From AG-12 sp027319585 (lineage in GTDB: Bacteria; Chloroflexota; Dormibacteria; Aeolococcales; Bog-877): DNA of 37,586 nucleotides. Positions 20,713 to 28,653 of this stretch are shown piece after piece. The notes under the pieces are model-generated. The model worked only from the letters and a program-made list of their open reading frames with translations. It did no database searches and had not been told where the DNA came from. The stretch spans positions 1 to 37,586 of the forward strand of contig DAHVMY010000017.1 in the NCBI GenBank assembly GCA_027319585.1, read 5' to 3'. A program made the translations under genes and the position numbers. Numbering within the stretch: the first letter of the stretch is position 1; each line of letters begins with the position of its first letter.

Positions 20713-22596
20713 TCAGCCCTCCAGCTGCTCTCGGATCTGCGCCACCACCTGGTCCGCACTGGGGGGCAGGCCCCCGTAGATGAGCACGGAGCGCAGCCGC
20801 GAGGCGGGGACTTTGGCCTCGATCTCAAGCAGCGCCCTAAGTTGGCCGTCACGGTTCTGCTCGACCACAAAGCAGACCGGGTGGCGCTCGCAGAACTCGG
20901 ACACCTCCGAACCGAAGGGAAAGCCCCGGACCCGCATGTACGAAGCCCCTATGCCCGCGTCCGCCAGGATCTCCACCGCCTCCTGCACCGCCGGTCCACA
21001 GCTGCCGAGGGTCACGATTCCCACGTCGGCTTGGGGGGAGGCCGTGATCACGGGACGGGGCATGTGGGCGGCGGCCGCCCGGTGCTTACGCAGCAACCGG
21101 TCGACCACCTCCTGGTAGGCACCCTCCGCCTCGGTGTAGCCCCCCAGGCGGTCATGGCCTGATCCCCTGGCGAAGTAGGCTCCGCGCGAGTCGACGCCGG
21201 GCAGGGTGCGGGGGGTCACCCCCAGTTCATCGGCCTGGTCGTAGCGGTGAAAGTGCGGGTCGGCATCCAATTCGCGCGGCCCCAGCACCCGGCCCCGGTC
21301 GGGCCGGTACGAGTCGTCCCAGGTGAGCCGGGGCACCGCCCAGTCGTTCATGCCGATGTCCAGGTCGGAGAGGAGCAGGACCGGGGTCTGAAACCGCTCG
21401 GCCAGGTCGAAGGCCAGGACCATGAAGTCGAAGCACTCCCCGGGGTCCCCGGGGAACAGCAGCAGGTGCTTGGTGTCACCGTGGGATGCGTAGGCGGCCA
21501 TCAGGATGTCGGCCTGCTGAACCCGGGTCGGCATCCCGGTGGAGGGTCCGGCGCGTTGGACGTCGACCACCACCGCCGGGATCTCGGTGTAGTAGGCCAG
21601 GCCCAGCAACTCGTTCATCAGGGAGAGCCCCGGACCGGCGGTGGAGGTGAAGGCGCGGGCCCCCGCCCAGGAGGCCCCGATCACGACCCCGAGCGCGGCC
21701 AGCTCATCCTCCGCCTGCACGATCAGGTAGTTGTTGGCGGTCGGCGAGCCTCCCGGGCCCGCGTTCGGGTCCGGCTCCTGGCGGAAGCGGGCGCAGAGAT
21801 GGCTGAAGTTGTCCATGACCGAGGTGGCCGGCGTGATCGGGTACCACCCCGCCACCGTCGCCCCCGCGTACAGGGCCCCCAGCGCGACCGCGGTGTTGCC
21901 ATCGATCAAGATCAGGCCGTCGGTGCCGTCCCCGCGCTCCAGGTGGAACGGCACGGGGCAATCGAAGTTCTCGGTCGCGTAGTCATGCCCGAGTTGCACA
22001 GCGAGCCGATTCGCCTCCAGCAGCCGGGGCCGACCGCCGTAGCTCTCCTCCAGCAGCCCCGCCAGCACCTCCACCTCCATCGCCAGCAGCGCGGCCACGG
22101 CCCCCGCGTAGGCGATGTTCTTCATGAGAATCCGTTCACGGCTGCCGCCGAAGTGATCCGCGCAGAGCCGGGCCAGCGGGATCCCCAGGAAGTTCACATC
22201 GGGACGGAGCAGCGCTTGGTCCAGCGGCCAGCTGTCGTCGAAGAGCACGTAGCCGGACGAGCGCACCTCGGCGATGTCCGAGGCGTAGGTCTGACCGTTC
22301 ATGGCGACCATGAGGTCGTACTCGCGGCTGCGGGCGGTGTGGCCGGCGGCATTGACCCTGATCTCGTACCAGGTGGGCAGCCCCTGGATGTTGGAGGGGA
22401 ACAGGTTCTTGCCCGAGACCGGCACCCCCATCCGGAAGATCGCCTGCATCAGCAGGCTGTTGGCGGTCGCGGACCCGGTCCCGTTGACGTTGGCCAGCTT
22501 GATCGCGAAGTCGTTGACCCGGTTCCCAAGGACCCGCCCGCCGGCCGACAGGGTGGGTTCGGTCAGCGCACCGGCGACCGGGATCCGCTGCTTCAC
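20713..22596 (-). CDS. korA: 2-oxoglutarate:ferredoxin oxidoreductase alpha subunit (gamma-alpha fusion)
   Basis: From GTG 22596 the protein is 627 residues. The N-terminal third is a gamma domain (RVNDFAIKLANVNGTGSATA, NLFPSNIQGLPTWYEIRVNA), followed by the alpha domain with GWYPITPATSVMDNFSHL, QAEDELAALGVVIGASWAGA and FTSTAGPGLSLMNELLGLAY. This gamma-alpha fusion is the same as in Mycobacterium KorA. The C-terminal transketolase-like domain includes VGIVTLGSCGPAVQEAVEIL. The frame continues upstream, but the GTG overlaps the stop of the flavoprotein gene in GTGA, which supports this start. No separate delta (ferredoxin) subunit gene is present. Confidence 0.92.
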   Translation of the reverse strand: MKQRIPVAGALTEPTLSAGGRVLGNRVNDFAIKLANVNGTGSATANSLLMQAIFRMGVPVSGKNLFPSNIQGLPTWYEIRVNAAGHTARSREYDLMVAMNGQTYASDIAEVRSSGYVLFDDSWPLDQALLRPDVNFLGIPLARLCADHFGGSRERILMKNIAYAGAVAALLAMEVEVLAGLLEESYGGRPRLLEANRLAVQLGHDYATENFDCPVPFHLERGDGTDGLILIDGNTAVALGALYAGATVAGWYPITPATSVMDNFSHLCARFRQEPDPNAGPGGSPTANNYLIVQAEDELAALGVVIGASWAGARAFTSTAGPGLSLMNELLGLAYYTEIPAVVVDVQRAGPSTGMPTRVQQADILMAAYASHGDTKHLLLFPGDPGECFDFMVLAFDLAERFQTPVLLLSDLDIGMNDWAVPRLTWDDSYRPDRGRVLGPRELDADPHFHRYDQADELGVTPRTLPGVDSRGAYFARGSGHDRLGGYTEAEGAYQEVVDRLLRKHRAAAAHMPRPVITASPQADVGIVTLGSCGPAVQEAVEILADAGIGASYMRVRGFPFGSEVSEFCERHPVCFVVEQNRDGQLRALLEIEAKVPASRLRSVLIYGGLPPSADQVVAQIREQLEG

Positions 22597-24419
22597 GAGA
22601 TCGGGATCCCGGCCCGCCCCGCGTAGGGGATCTGGAGGTCGAACTTGACCATGTCCCAGGCTGCGGTGGGGCAGCGCTCTGCGCACAGCCCACAGTGCAC
22701 GCAGAGGTTCTCGTCCTTGACCATCACCCGGCCCGTCTGCGGCAGCGGCTCAGAGATGAAGAGGGCCTGCTGCGGATTGGTGGGAGGGGTGCTGAGGAGC
22801 GGCCCCAGCTGCGCCGGCTCCAGCCCGGCCGCGTCGACGATGGTCAGACAGCGCACCGGGCAGATGTCGATACAGGCGTCGCACTCGATGCAAAGCGGCG
22901 CCTCGAACCCGGTCTGGACGTCGCAGTTCAGGCATCTCTGGACCTCCCGGGCGGTGGCCTCGGCGCTGAAGCCCAACTCGACCTCCAGATTGAGTTCGGC
23001 GAAGCGCCGCTCAAGCTCCAGATGGCGCATGGGCTGGCGGGACGCAGGGTTGTAGTCGTTGTGGTAGCTCCACTGCGACAGTCCCATCTTCTGGCTGAGC
23101 AGGTTCATGGTGACGGGGGGCCGCTCGTCCACCGTCACCCCCCGGCAGTGGTTGTCGATGGAGATGGCGGCCTGGTGCCCGTGCTCCACCGCCCAGATGA
23201 TGTTCTTGGCGCCGAAGGCGGCGTCCCCCCCGATGAAGACCCCAGACAGGGTCGATTCCATCGTGACCGGGTTGACCACCGGCACCTCCCCCGGTCCGAA
23301 CTCCAGCCCCAGGTCCCTCTCCACGAAGGGGAAGGCGTTCTCCTGCCCGATCGCCAGGATGACGTCGTCGCAGGGCAGGGTGACCTGGCGCAGCACCCGG
23401 GAGTGCACCGCCGGTTCGTCCCACTCGACGACGTCGAACTCCACCCCGACGAGCCGTCCGCCCTCGCGCACGAAGCGGCGGGGCGCGTGGTTGACGACGA
23501 TCTGAACCCCCTCCTCCTCAGCATCCTCCAACTCCCACGGGGAGGCCTTGAAGAATTGACGCGGGCGGCGCGCCATCACCTTGATGTCGCGGCCGCCCAG
23601 GCGCAGCGAGGAACGGCAGCAGTCCATGGCGGTGTTGCCGACCCCGATGATGAGGACCCGCTCCCCGACCGCGCTGACGTGGCCGAAGGCAATAGATTCC
23701 AACCAATCGATCCCGATGTGGATGTGCGGGTCGTCGGGGTCGTCGCCCCAGCGCCCGGGCAGGTCCAGCTCCTTCCCCCGAGGAGCGCCGCTGCCGATGA
23801 AGATGGCGTCGAATCCCTCCCCCAGCAGCTGCCGCAGGCTGTGGACCGGGGTCGCATAGCGAATGTCGACCCCCATGTCCAGGATCACCCCCACCTCGTC
23901 CTCCAGGACCTCGGCCGGCAGCCGAAAGGCGGGGATGTTGGTCCGCATCAGCCCGCCGGGTTGGCGGTGTCGCTCGAAGATGGTCACCTCGTAGCCGAGC
24001 GGCATGAGGTCGTTGGCGACCGTGAGCGAGGCGGGGCCAGCGCCAATGCAGCCGATCCGCCGGCCGTTCTTGTGCTCCGGGGCCCGCGGCAAGCCGGCGG
24101 ACACATCCCCTCGAAGATCGGCCGCCACCCGCTTGAGGCGGCAGATGGCGACGGGCTCGCCGTCCACCCGCTGGCGCCGGCATGCCGGCTCGCACGGACG
24201 GTCGCAGGTGCGCCCGAGAATCGCGGGGAACACGTTGGACTGGCGGTTCAGCAGGTAGGCCTCGCCGTAGCGCCCCTGGCCGATCAGGCGGATGTACTCG
24301 GGGACGTTGGTGTGGGCTGGACACGCCCACTGGCAGTCCACCACGCGGTGGTAGTAGCTGGGATCGCCGACGTCGGTGGGCGGCGGCGGCTCGGCGCGCC
24401 CGGTGCCATCCTGGCTCAC
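22593..24419 (-). CDS. GltD-like FAD/NADPH oxidoreductase with C-terminal 2x4Fe-4S ferredoxin domain
   Basis: The 608-residue protein has three parts. A cysteine-rich N-terminal helical domain (C29-x3-C33, later CDRPCEPACRR) binds 4Fe-4S as in GltD and NfnB. The two-dinucleotide core has IGCIGAGPASLTVANDL for FAD and VLIIGVGNTAMDCCRSS for NAD(P), and ends with GVFIGGDAAFGAKNIIWAVE. The ferredoxin tail has CIECDACIDICPVRC and, about 45 residues later, CVHCGLCAERCP. It is first in an operon with korA and korB, overlapping korA by 4 nt. The tail can stand in for the missing ferredoxin subunit, and the flavin core could pass electrons to or from NAD(P)H. The start GTG 24419 has GGAG 9 nt upstream. 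Confidence 0.87.
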   Translation of the reverse strand: MSQDGTGRAEPPPPTDVGDPSYYHRVVDCQWACPAHTNVPEYIRLIGQGRYGEAYLLNRQSNVFPAILGRTCDRPCEPACRRQRVDGEPVAICRLKRVAADLRGDVSAGLPRAPEHKNGRRIGCIGAGPASLTVANDLMPLGYEVTIFERHRQPGGLMRTNIPAFRLPAEVLEDEVGVILDMGVDIRYATPVHSLRQLLGEGFDAIFIGSGAPRGKELDLPGRWGDDPDDPHIHIGIDWLESIAFGHVSAVGERVLIIGVGNTAMDCCRSSLRLGGRDIKVMARRPRQFFKASPWELEDAEEEGVQIVVNHAPRRFVREGGRLVGVEFDVVEWDEPAVHSRVLRQVTLPCDDVILAIGQENAFPFVERDLGLEFGPGEVPVVNPVTMESTLSGVFIGGDAAFGAKNIIWAVEHGHQAAISIDNHCRGVTVDERPPVTMNLLSQKMGLSQWSYHNDYNPASRQPMRHLELERRFAELNLEVELGFSAEATAREVQRCLNCDVQTGFEAPLCIECDACIDICPVRCLTIVDAAGLEPAQLGPLLSTPPTNPQQALFISEPLPQTGRVMVKDENLCVHCGLCAERCPTAAWDMVKFDLQIPYAGRAGIPIS

Positions 24420-24681
24420 CGTCGCTGCTCCACGTCAGCCCTGAGCGGACCAGCACCCATTCCGCGCGGGCAGAGACACCGGTTAGACCAGGGCACCTTC
24501 GGGATCGCGTGGGCTGCCACGGTGGTGATTGTGCAACCGCAGGGGACGTTCTGCATAGAGGTTTCCACCCAGCGGGCGTTGGGACGGAACCCCCAGACGC
24601 CGGCCGCTCCGCGGGGAAGCGCCAGGAATCCCCGGGTAATCGCCCATTCCTGAGTGGCTCCGGTCCGCTACCATGCCGGGC
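24420..24681. other. Divergent intergenic region, kor operon and pnt operon
   Basis: This stretch of about 260 bp holds no credible gene. It must contain both promoters. The only recognisable element is TACCAT at 24669-24674, a TANNNT box 7 nt before GTG 24682 of pntAA. The kor-side promoter was not found by eye. I see no riboswitch-like structure. Confidence 0.5.
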
Positions 24682-25824
24682 GTGAAGCTCAGCGTTCCGC
24701 GCGAAACCGTCGCCGGAGAGCTCCGCACCGCAGTCAGCCCCGACTCCGTGGCCCGCCTTTTGGCGCTGGGGCTCGAGGTCTGCGTGCAGTCCGGGGCGGG
24801 GCAGGGCCCGGGCTTTTCCGACGCGGAGCTGGAGGGGGCGGGGGCGAAGGTCGCCAAGGACCTCGGCGAGTGCCTCCGGGAGGCCAGGCTGGTGTGCAAG
24901 GTCCAGCCCCCCACCGAGGCGGAGGTGGGCCTGCTGCCGGAGGAGGCGGTTTTGATCAGCTTCCTGCCCGCGCTGACGCCAGCCCCGGTGCTCCAGGCGC
25001 TGGCGGCGCGGCGGGTGACGGCGTTCAGCTTCGAGCTGATACCCCGCATCAGCCGGGCCCAGGCCATGGACGCCCTGTCCTCCCAGGCCTCCATCGGAGG
25101 CTACAAGGCGGTGCTGGTGGGAGCCGCCAGGCTGCCCAAGCTTTTGCCGCTGCAGATGACCGCGGCGGGCACCATCGCACCGGCCCGGGTGATGGTGATG
25201 GGCGCTGGAGTCGCAGGCCTGCAGGCGATCGCCACCGCCCGCCGGCTGGGCGCGGTGGTCGAGGCGACCGACGTGCGCTCGGCGGCGAGGGAGGAGGTCA
25301 AGAGCCTGGGAGCAACCTTCGTCGAGCTGGAGCTCGAGGCGCAGGAGGGCGAGGGCGGCTATGCCCGGGAGCAGAGCGAGGAGTTCCTCGCTCGCCAGCG
25401 CGCCCTGATCGCCCAGCGGGTGCAGCAGAGCGACCTGGTGGTGACGACCGCCGCGATCCCCGGCCGCCGCGCTCCCATCCTCATCACCAAGGAGGTGGTC
25501 GCGGGCATGCGGCCGGGATCGGTGATCGTGGATCTGGCCGCCGACAGTGGCGGCAACTGTGAGCTGACCCAGCCCGGTGAGGAGGTGCGGGCGGGCCAGG
25601 TCACGATCCTGGGCTGGCGCAACCTGCCCGCCACCGTGGCCACCACCGCGAGCCAGATGCTGGCGCGCAACGTGGCGGCGATCGTGGGTCACCTGGTTTC
25701 CGACGGCGAGCTGGTGCTCGACCTGGACGACGAGATCACCGGCGCCGCCTGCGCGATCCACGCCGGCGAGATCCGCAACCAGCGCCTGCGTGAGGCCGCC
25801 CAGACCGGAGGGACAACCGCATGA
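24682..25824 (+). CDS. pntAA: Proton-translocating transhydrogenase subunit alpha part 1 (NAD-binding)
   Basis: PntAA is the soluble domain I that binds NAD(H) in the proton-pumping nicotinamide nucleotide transhydrogenase. The product is about 380 residues, opening with VPRETVAGELRTAVSPDSV. SSQASIGGYKAVLVGA and the Rossmann motif VMVMGAGVAGLQAIATARRL are family marks, and SVIVDLAADSGGNCELTQPG closes the core. Two starts are possible: ATG 24673 and GTG 24682. I chose GTG because TACCAT (24669-24674) looks like a -10 that would overlap the ATG, and because family members begin with K/R-[IL]-x-VP(K/R)ET. It overlaps pntAB by 4 nt. Confidence 0.92.
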   Translation: MKLSVPRETVAGELRTAVSPDSVARLLALGLEVCVQSGAGQGPGFSDAELEGAGAKVAKDLGECLREARLVCKVQPPTEAEVGLLPEEAVLISFLPALTPAPVLQALAARRVTAFSFELIPRISRAQAMDALSSQASIGGYKAVLVGAARLPKLLPLQMTAAGTIAPARVMVMGAGVAGLQAIATARRLGAVVEATDVRSAAREEVKSLGATFVELELEAQEGEGGYAREQSEEFLARQRALIAQRVQQSDLVVTTAAIPGRRAPILITKEVVAGMRPGSVIVDLAADSGGNCELTQPGEEVRAGQVTILGWRNLPATVATTASQMLARNVAAIVGHLVSDGELVLDLDDEITGAACAIHAGEIRNQRLREAAQTGGTTA

Positions 25825-26126
25825 GCACCCAGCTGGTCAACGAGATCACCATCTTTGTCCTCGCCGTCTTTCTGGGTTTCGAGGTGATCTCCAAAGTTCC
25901 CACCATCCTGCACACCCCGCTGATGTCTGGCAGCAACGCCATCCACGGGGTGATCCTGGTGGGGGCGATGGTGATCATGGCCAGGGCCACCGGGCCCCTC
26001 CAGTTGGGGGTCGGGTTCCTGGCCGTGGTGCTGGCGACTGTGAACATGGTCGGCGGCTACGTGGTCACCGACCGGATGTTGGAGATGTTCAAGAGCCGCA
26101 ACCGCAAGCAGCCAGGTCCGCAGTGA
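25821..26126 (+). CDS. pntAB: Transhydrogenase subunit alpha part 2 (membrane)
   Basis: The 101-residue protein supplies the first three membrane helices of the proton channel. They run approximately 7-24 (EITIFVLAVFLGFEVISKVP), 33-53 (LMSGSNAIHGVILVGAMVIM) and 58-80 (LQLGVGFLAVVLATVNMVGG). The motifs SKVPTILHTPLMSG and ATVNMVGGYVVTDRM are typical. A three-gene pntAA-AB-B set, rather than fused PntA, occurs in alphaproteobacteria, actinobacteria and related groups. The ATG overlaps the pntAA stop in ATGA. Confidence 0.93.
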   Translation: MSTQLVNEITIFVLAVFLGFEVISKVPTILHTPLMSGSNAIHGVILVGAMVIMARATGPLQLGVGFLAVVLATVNMVGGYVVTDRMLEMFKSRNRKQPGPQ

Positions 26127-26193
26127 TGGCGAGCTGCTTGGGCTGCATGGTGAGCCGCCTCGAACGCTCCGGCCGCTGCCTCGGGAGTTGGTG

Positions 26194-27585
26194 ATGGGTC
26201 TCAGCCCGGGGATCACCCTGCTCTACCTGCTGGCGGCCGTCCTCTTCATCGTGGGGCTCCACCAGCTGAGCTCCCCCCGCCACGCCCGGAGCGGGAACCT
26301 GGTGGCGGCGGGGGGAGCGGTGATCGCCTTCGTGACCACCCTATTCGTCCTCCACCATGCGATCTTGAACCTGATCCTGATGGCACTCGCGATCGTGATC
26401 GGCATCCCCATCGGGGCGATCGCGGCGCGGGCCGTGAAGATGACGGCGATGCCGCAGATGGTGGCCACCTTCAACGGGGTGGGCGGCGGGGCGGCGGCGC
26501 TGGTGGCGATGGTGGAGTTCCTGCGCCTGCCGGGAGGAGCCGCACCCCTGGTGGTCTCGATCTCGGTGGTGTTCGCGGTGGTCATCGGCGCCACCAGCTT
26601 CGCCGGATCCGGGATCGCCTACGCCAAGCTGCAGGAGCTGATGCGGGGGACCCCGATCACCTATCCCCTGCAGCAGCCGGTGAACGCGGTGGTGGCCGCC
26701 GCCATCGTGGTGCTCGGGGTGTTGGTGGTGGTGTCCGGGGTCGGGGTCGTCGCGCTCTGGTTCGTGCTGCTGCTCGCCCTGGTGCTGGGGGTCGCCTTCG
26801 TGCTGCCCATCGGGGGCGCGGACATGCCGGTGGTCATCTCCTTGCTCAACGCCTTCACCGGGCTGGCGGTTGCCGGCGATGGGTTCGTGCTGGGCAACCC
26901 GGTGCTCATCGTCGGTGGAACCCTGGTGGGAGCCTCCGGAACCTTCCTCACCATGATGATGTCAGAGGCGATGGGGCGCTCCATCACCAACCTCCTCTTC
27001 GGCGCCTTCGGCAAGCTCCAGGTGGGCCCCGAGACGGCGGCCGCGGGCCACGGCAGCGTCCGTTCGGGATCTGCCGAGGACGTCGGCACCCTGCTGGCCT
27101 ACTCCCAGCATGTGATCATCGTCCCCGGCTACGGGTTGGCGGTGGCCCAGGCCCAGCACGCCGCCCGGGACCTCGCCGACGCTCTGGAGAAGCGCGGGGT
27201 GACGGTGGAGTACGCGATCCACCCCGTGGCCGGCAGGATGCCGGGCCACATGAACGTGCTGCTGGCCGAGGCCAACGTCCCCTACGAGCAGCTCAAGGAC
27301 ATGGATGAGATCAACGACTCATTCCGGTCCGCCGACGTGGCCCTGGTGGTGGGAGCCAACGACGTGGTGAACCCGGCCGCGCGCAGCTCGCCGGGGAGTC
27401 CCATCTACGGCATGCCCATCCTGAATGCGGACCAGGCGCGCAACATCGTCTTCATGAAGCGCTCCATGAGGCCCGGATTCGCAGGCATCGACAATGAGTT
27501 GATGTACGACCCCAAGACCATCATGCTCTTCGGAGACGCCAAGGACTCGCTCACCAAGTTGGTGGCGGCGGTGAAGGCCGCCTGA
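26194..27585 (+). CDS. pntB: Proton-translocating transhydrogenase subunit beta
   Basis: The 463-residue protein holds the remaining membrane helices (about 5-260) and the soluble NADP(H)-binding domain III (about 285-463). Seen motifs are MPQMVATFNGVGGGAAALVA, FAGSGIAYAKLQ, the domain III Rossmann loop VIIVPGYGLAVAQAQHAARD, VEYAIHPVAGRMPGHMNVLL and GANDVVNPAA. With PntA it uses the proton gradient to reduce NADP+ with NADH. ATG 26194 has GGGAG 6 nt upstream and is preferred over TTG 26188 and GTG 26191. A 67-bp gap separates it from pntAB. Confidence 0.93.
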   Translation: MGLSPGITLLYLLAAVLFIVGLHQLSSPRHARSGNLVAAGGAVIAFVTTLFVLHHAILNLILMALAIVIGIPIGAIAARAVKMTAMPQMVATFNGVGGGAAALVAMVEFLRLPGGAAPLVVSISVVFAVVIGATSFAGSGIAYAKLQELMRGTPITYPLQQPVNAVVAAAIVVLGVLVVVSGVGVVALWFVLLLALVLGVAFVLPIGGADMPVVISLLNAFTGLAVAGDGFVLGNPVLIVGGTLVGASGTFLTMMMSEAMGRSITNLLFGAFGKLQVGPETAAAGHGSVRSGSAEDVGTLLAYSQHVIIVPGYGLAVAQAQHAARDLADALEKRGVTVEYAIHPVAGRMPGHMNVLLAEANVPYEQLKDMDEINDSFRSADVALVVGANDVVNPAARSSPGSPIYGMPILNADQARNIVFMKRSMRPGFAGIDNELMYDPKTIMLFGDAKDSLTKLVAAVKAA

Positions 27586-27597
27586 GCGCCTCGCCCC

Positions 27598-28641
27598 TCA
27601 GCCCGGGGTAGAGCCGGGTGATGGAGTAGCCTGCGGACTGGCGTAGCGCAGGGGAGCGCAGGCATCGGTCGCGGCGGCGCACATCACGAACCGCGTGCCC
27701 GGGGCGCGTCCCGCCACCTGCAGAACCAAGACCGGAACTGCGAAACCGGCGCTGTCGACCGCCGCCGGCTTCGCTCCGATCACCACCGCCGGCTGTGCCG
27801 CGGGAGTCGAGGACGGGCTGGGCCAGGGCTCAAGGTCGGCCTGCAGCAGGTACGAGTCCGGGCTCAAGAGCCCCTCATTGAGGTCCGCCACCAGCAGCTT
27901 GGCGGAGGCGGCGGGATAGGGGGCGTCGGCGCCCAGGATCGGCACCGGCACAGCCCCGGATATCCCCACCAGGGAGAGGTGGTTCAGGTAGTTGGCGGCC
28001 ACGTCCGCGTAGATCTCCTCGGGCTGGCCCAGGATGTTGACCACGGGATAGCCGTCCTGGCTCCACTGGAAGAACACCCGGCGGTCGGCGGCATGGGCAT
28101 TGGTGAGCTGCGGCAGGGGGATGAGCCCCGACCCCGGCCCGGGCAGGTGGTGCGCTGCCAGGAAGCGCTCCACGAAGAGGTCGGCGGCGGTCACGGTGGG
28201 AGTCGCCCCGGTCTCGTCGACCGGGGTGTTGGGATGGAAGTTGAAGTCGGCAAGGCCCGGCGTCGAGGTGAGCTGGTAGCCGGTGGTCGATCCCAGGTTG
28301 TAGGCGAGCCCCCCGCCGAAGCTGATCGGCGGCCCCGGGACTCCGAGATCGCTGGCGAGGTCGTTGAGCGTCACCTCCGGGCTGCCCTCCACCTTCGCCG
28401 CCAGCACCCGGGCGGGCAGGGGGGGCAGGGCCGGTGAGAGCTGGTATGGCCCCGCAATCGAAAGCGGCGCCGACACCACGCCGCCCAGGGGCAGCACCCC
28501 GAACGCCAGCTCCACCGGGGTTGGGCGCGGCCTGGGTGTGGGCCTGGGGGCGGGAGGAGCGCCGCACGACGCCAGCAACCAGGTGGAGGCGAGAGCGCCG
28601 AGGACGATCGGAGCAAGGCTGCGGGGGCTCCCAGCGGTCAC
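27598..28641 (-). CDS. Secreted lipoprotein of unknown function
   Basis: From GTG 28641 the protein is 347 residues. It begins with a lipoprotein signal (SLAPIVLGALASTWLLASCG) whose lipobox LASC places the lipidated cysteine at residue 26. A proline-rich linker APPAPRPTPRPRPTP follows. The rest is a soluble exported domain without a family that I recognise; visible pieces include GGGLAYNLGSTTGYQLTSTP, VFFQWSQDGYPVVNILGQPE and a Pro/Ser-rich end (SPQATPSPGSTPG). The overall form suggests a cell-surface lipoprotein. It converges with pntB (12 bp apart) and diverges from folC with only 9-18 bp between start codons. Confidence 0.7.
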   Translation of the reverse strand: MTAGSPRSLAPIVLGALASTWLLASCGAPPAPRPTPRPRPTPVELAFGVLPLGGVVSAPLSIAGPYQLSPALPPLPARVLAAKVEGSPEVTLNDLASDLGVPGPPISFGGGLAYNLGSTTGYQLTSTPGLADFNFHPNTPVDETGATPTVTAADLFVERFLAAHHLPGPGSGLIPLPQLTNAHAADRRVFFQWSQDGYPVVNILGQPEEIYADVAANYLNHLSLVGISGAVPVPILGADAPYPAASAKLLVADLNEGLLSPDSYLLQADLEPWPSPSSTPAAQPAVVIGAKPAAVDSAGFAVPVLVLQVAGRAPGTRFVMCAAATDACAPLRYASPQATPSPGSTPG

Positions 28642-28646
28642 TCCCT

Positions 28647-28653
28647 CAGAATG
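28647..28653. promoter_or_regulatory. Possible overlapping divergent -10 boxes
   Basis: The seven bases CAGAATG can be read as a -10 on both strands. CATTCT on the minus strand ends 6 nt before the lipoprotein GTG (28641). CAGAAT on the plus strand ends 7 nt before a GTG at 28660 that could start folC. If real, both genes are leaderless and share one melting site. Neither hexamer begins with T, so support is modest. Confidence 0.35.

Noticed and set aside
22695..24653. A 650-codon plus-strand open frame opposite the GltD-like gene
   Set aside because: Composition is that of a mirror frame and the opposite strand carries conserved cysteine and dinucleotide-binding motifs in the right order.
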